Assembly: GCF_004355005.1 (NCBI RefSeq)
Contig: NZ_SMSJ01000011.1
Span: 1 to 64,000 of the forward strand
Origin: Dankookia rubra
Lineage (GTDB): Bacteria > Pseudomonadota > Alphaproteobacteria > Acetobacterales > Acetobacteraceae
Length of the DNA stretch: 64,000 nucleotides
Reading direction: 5' to 3'
Positions 62,432-64,000 of the stretch are shown in pieces (position 1 is the stretch's first letter; every line of letters begins with the position of its first letter). The notes under the pieces are model-generated. The model saw nothing but the letters and a program-made list of their open reading frames with translations, searched no databases and was not told where the DNA came from. Made by a program: the position numbers and the translations under genes.

Positions 62432-62848
62432 ATGCCCAATACGCGTTTCAACCCGCAGGAGGCGCTGGTCTGCGCCATGGTCCTCATGGCGGCCTCGGAC
62501 CGCAACATGACCGATGCCGAGGTCGGGATGATGTCCCGCCTGGTGCAGGAGCTGCCGGTCTTCAGCGACTTCCACCCCGCCGGCATCGCCAGCGTGACGG
62601 AAACCTGCCTCGGCCTGCTGGAACGCGAGGATGGCCTCGACCGCGCCATGACGCTGATCCGCGACGCGCTGCCGCAGCGGCTGCGCGAGACCGCCTACCT
62701 GCTGGCCTGCGAGGTCGCCGCGGCGGATGGCGAGGCATCCCAGGCCGAGCTGCAGTTCCTGCAGGACCTGCGCATCGCGCTCGACCTCGACCGGTTGATC
62801 GCAGGGGCGATCGAGCGGGCGGCGAAGGCGCGGTACCAGGTCATTTGA
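62432..62848 (+). CDS. TerB-family protein
   Basis: A 138-residue helical protein. ALVCAMVLMAASDRNMTDAEVGMMSRLV and AYLLACEVAAADGEASQAELQFLQDLR are the two halves of the TerB/TerB-like domain, each with an acidic pocket that may bind metal. Despite the tellurite name, most single TerB proteins have unknown cytosolic roles. It ends at element copy C. Confidence 0.87.
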   Translation: MPNTRFNPQEALVCAMVLMAASDRNMTDAEVGMMSRLVQELPVFSDFHPAGIASVTETCLGLLEREDGLDRAMTLIRDALPQRLRETAYLLACEVAAADGEASQAELQFLQDLRIALDLDRLIAGAIERAAKARYQVI

Positions 62849-62850
62849 AG

Positions 62851-62990
62851 GCCAGGGAGGAAGCGTCCTCCCGTTGGACGCAGTGCGTCCGACCCTCCTC
62901 TGTTTTTCTGACTGGGCACCTGCCGCGCGGCGAATGCTGACTCACAGAAATGGATGAGGGGGCTTGGGGGAGAATGCCTTCTCCCCCAAC
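62851..62990. repeat. Two-hairpin convergent-gene element, copy C (best preserved)
   Basis: Left hairpin GGGAGGA (62855-62861) / TCCTCCC (62866-62872); an inner hairpin GGACGC (62876-62881) / GCGTCC (62885-62890); right hairpin TTGGGGGAGAA (62964-62974) / TTCTCCCCCAA (62979-62989), 11 bp. Lies between convergent terB and the next minus gene. Shares CGCGGCGAATGC and a CACAGAAA stretch with copy B. Confidence 0.75.
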
Positions 62991-62992
62991 CT

Positions 62993-63544
62993 TCAGGCCG
63001 CGCTGCCCCAGGGCCGCAGCGGATCCGGGATGCGGAAATCCCTTGGCACCTCGAAGTCGCGGGCCGCGCCGCGCATCGCCTCGGCCGGCTTCGGCATGCC
63101 GCGGCGATCGCCATAGTCCCGCGCCAGCCGCTTCCGCTCCGTGATCTTCCGCTCGCCCAGCGCCCGGCCGCAGAGCACGTCGAGCAGCGTCACGCCGGCC
63201 ACCGCGGCGATCGCCAGCCCGGCATTGCCGCGCTCCCGCCCACGCCCCGTCGCCAGCCCGCCGGCCAGGGTGCCGATGTCCAGCGCATCGCCGGCGACCC
63301 GACCCCAGATCCAGGGCGTCGGATCGCGCGAGGCGAGTATGCCGACCCCGGCAACGATCTCCCGCACGCCGTAGCCGGCGATCAGCTTCTCGTGGCCGCG
63401 CAGGCCGAGGCTGCGGGATACCGCATGCGGCGCCAGCAGCTCTGCAAGGCCCAGCCCGATGCTGAACCACCCGAGGCCCTGTGCCAGGCCGAGGGTGGTA
63501 TCCGCGCGGCGTTCGCCGCGCCGCCGCGCCGCGCGCCCGCTCAT
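62993..63544 (-). CDS. Small membrane protein, cyclase/dehydrase-associated type
   Basis: A 183-residue protein with three or four hydrophobic segments ([52 protein letters not shown]) and a basic C-terminal tail. It resembles the N-terminal membrane part of proteins annotated as cyclase/dehydrase and often found with Zn-dependent dehydrogenases. It overlaps the upstream dehydrogenase gene by 4 nt, so they are coupled. Confidence 0.7.
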   Translation of the reverse strand: MSGRAARRRGERRADTTLGLAQGLGWFSIGLGLAELLAPHAVSRSLGLRGHEKLIAGYGVREIVAGVGILASRDPTPWIWGRVAGDALDIGTLAGGLATGRGRERGNAGLAIAAVAGVTLLDVLCGRALGERKITERKRLARDYGDRRGMPKPAEAMRGAARDFEVPRDFRIPDPLRPWGSAA

Positions 63545-64000
63545 GGCCGGATCACCACCTTGATGCAGCTGTCCAGCTTGTCGCGGAAGGTCTTGTACAT
63601 CTCCGGCCCCTGTTCCAGCCCGACGCGGTGGGTGATGACGAAGGAGGGATCGATCTGCCCCTGCTCGATCCGGCGCAGCAGGTCGTCGCTCCAGCGGTTC
63701 ACGTGGGTCTGGCCCATGCGGATGGTCAGGCCCTTGTTCATGGCCATGCCGAAGGGGATCTTGTCGAGCAGGCCGCCATAGACGCCGGGGATGGAGAGCA
63801 CGCCGGCGGGGCGGCAGACATACATCATCTCCCGCAGCACATGCGGCCGGTCGGTCTCCAGCATCACCGCCTGCTTGGCGCGGTCGTACATGCTGTCGAT
63901 CGTCGCCGTCGCATGGGCTTCCATGCCCACGGCATCGATGCACTTCTCCGGCCCCTTGCCGCCGGTCAACTCGTTCAGCCGCTCGACGATGCTGTCCTCG
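63541..64000 (-). CDS. Zinc-dependent alcohol/formaldehyde dehydrogenase, C-terminal part
   Basis: The window ends inside this gene. The visible about 153 residues ([72 protein letters not shown]) match the C-terminal NAD-binding half of class III-like Zn alcohol dehydrogenases of the formaldehyde dehydrogenase-like group. Its catalytic Zn residues lie outside the window. Overlaps the small membrane gene by 4 nt. Confidence 0.82.
   Translation of the reverse strand, partial: EDSIVERLNELTGGKGPEKCIDAVGMEAHATATIDSMYDRAKQAVMLETDRPHVLREMMYVCRPAGVLSIPGVYGGLLDKIPFGMAMNKGLTIRMGQTHVNRWSDDLLRRIEQGQIDPSFVITHRVGLEQGPEMYKTFRDKLDSCIKVVIRP

Overview
The window is a very GC-rich bacterial chromosome segment. 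Gene content and linkage point to an alphaproteobacterium of the Rhodospirillales, most likely Acetobacteraceae (Roseomonas-like): trpA-accD-folC linkage, a class I lysyl-tRNA synthetase, DUF2125, an MJ0042-type zinc-ribbon protein divergent from ftsEX, and MocR/PNPOx and DsbA/Com1-type genes. The genus assignment is inference. No rRNA, tRNA, CRISPR array, transposase or integrase was recognised.

Layout. 0-2.5 kb: tail of trpA, then accD and folC (Trp, fatty acid and folate metabolism). 2.5-5.5 kb: a large RTX/FG-GAP surface or secreted protein with an apparent 1-nt frameshift. 5.9-11.6 kb: zinc-ribbon protein, ftsE, ftsX, a YdcF-like protein, plsC, chaC and a DUF2125 protein; the plsC/chaC junction holds two perfect DnaA boxes, an AT-rich tract and an IHF-consensus match, i.e. 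an origin-like site. 11.7-17.2 kb: two MFS transporters (the second with a 1-nt frameshift), YqgE, a peroxiredoxin, and three RTX/FG-GAP fragments. 17.2-32.1 kb: MocR regulator divergent from a PNPOx-fold protein and an amidase, MBL hydrolase, two small paralogous membrane proteins, a second FG-GAP protein, HAD hydrolase-pyrD, a DMT exporter, a PAS-GGDEF-EAL protein, DUF952 and htpG.

32.2-45.1 kb is the most distinctive region. It is a compact, nearly all minus-strand, T7-like (podovirus-type) virion module: portal, scaffold, capsid, tail tubular A and B, a small Gln-rich virion protein, tail fibre plus beta-helix tailspike, a small protein in the gp18 position, large terminase, a membrane-anchored coiled-coil protein and a cell-wall hydrolase. 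There is no polymerase, primase, integrase or large internal core protein. The leftmost-reading operon starts at a match to the alphaproteobacterial LexA box (GTTC-N7-GTTC), and a LexA/CI-type S24 regulator is divergent to it. This fits a domesticated, possibly SOS-controlled particle-making element (gene-transfer-agent-like or phage remnant).

46-64 kb is host-like: an MprF-type protein lacking most of its transferase half, overlapping lysS; asd; D-cysteine desulfhydrase-like enzyme; META/YbaY lipoprotein; Baeyer-Villiger-type monooxygenase; an unknown regulator-like protein; a lipase-like hydrolase; then a DsbA-like oxidoreductase followed by a secreted protein and two tandem paralogues that share 14 cysteines; a DinG-like helicase; TerB; and the end of a zinc alcohol/formaldehyde dehydrogenase.

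Two themes run across the window. First, about 120-150 bp intergenic elements with a hairpin at each end (copies near 32.1, 33.3, 45.9 and 62.9 kb) sit only between convergent genes and look like bidirectional terminators. Second, four or five loci show single-base frame breaks (near 2723, 14521, 17100 and 37002), which may be real decay or assembly indels; raw reads would decide.
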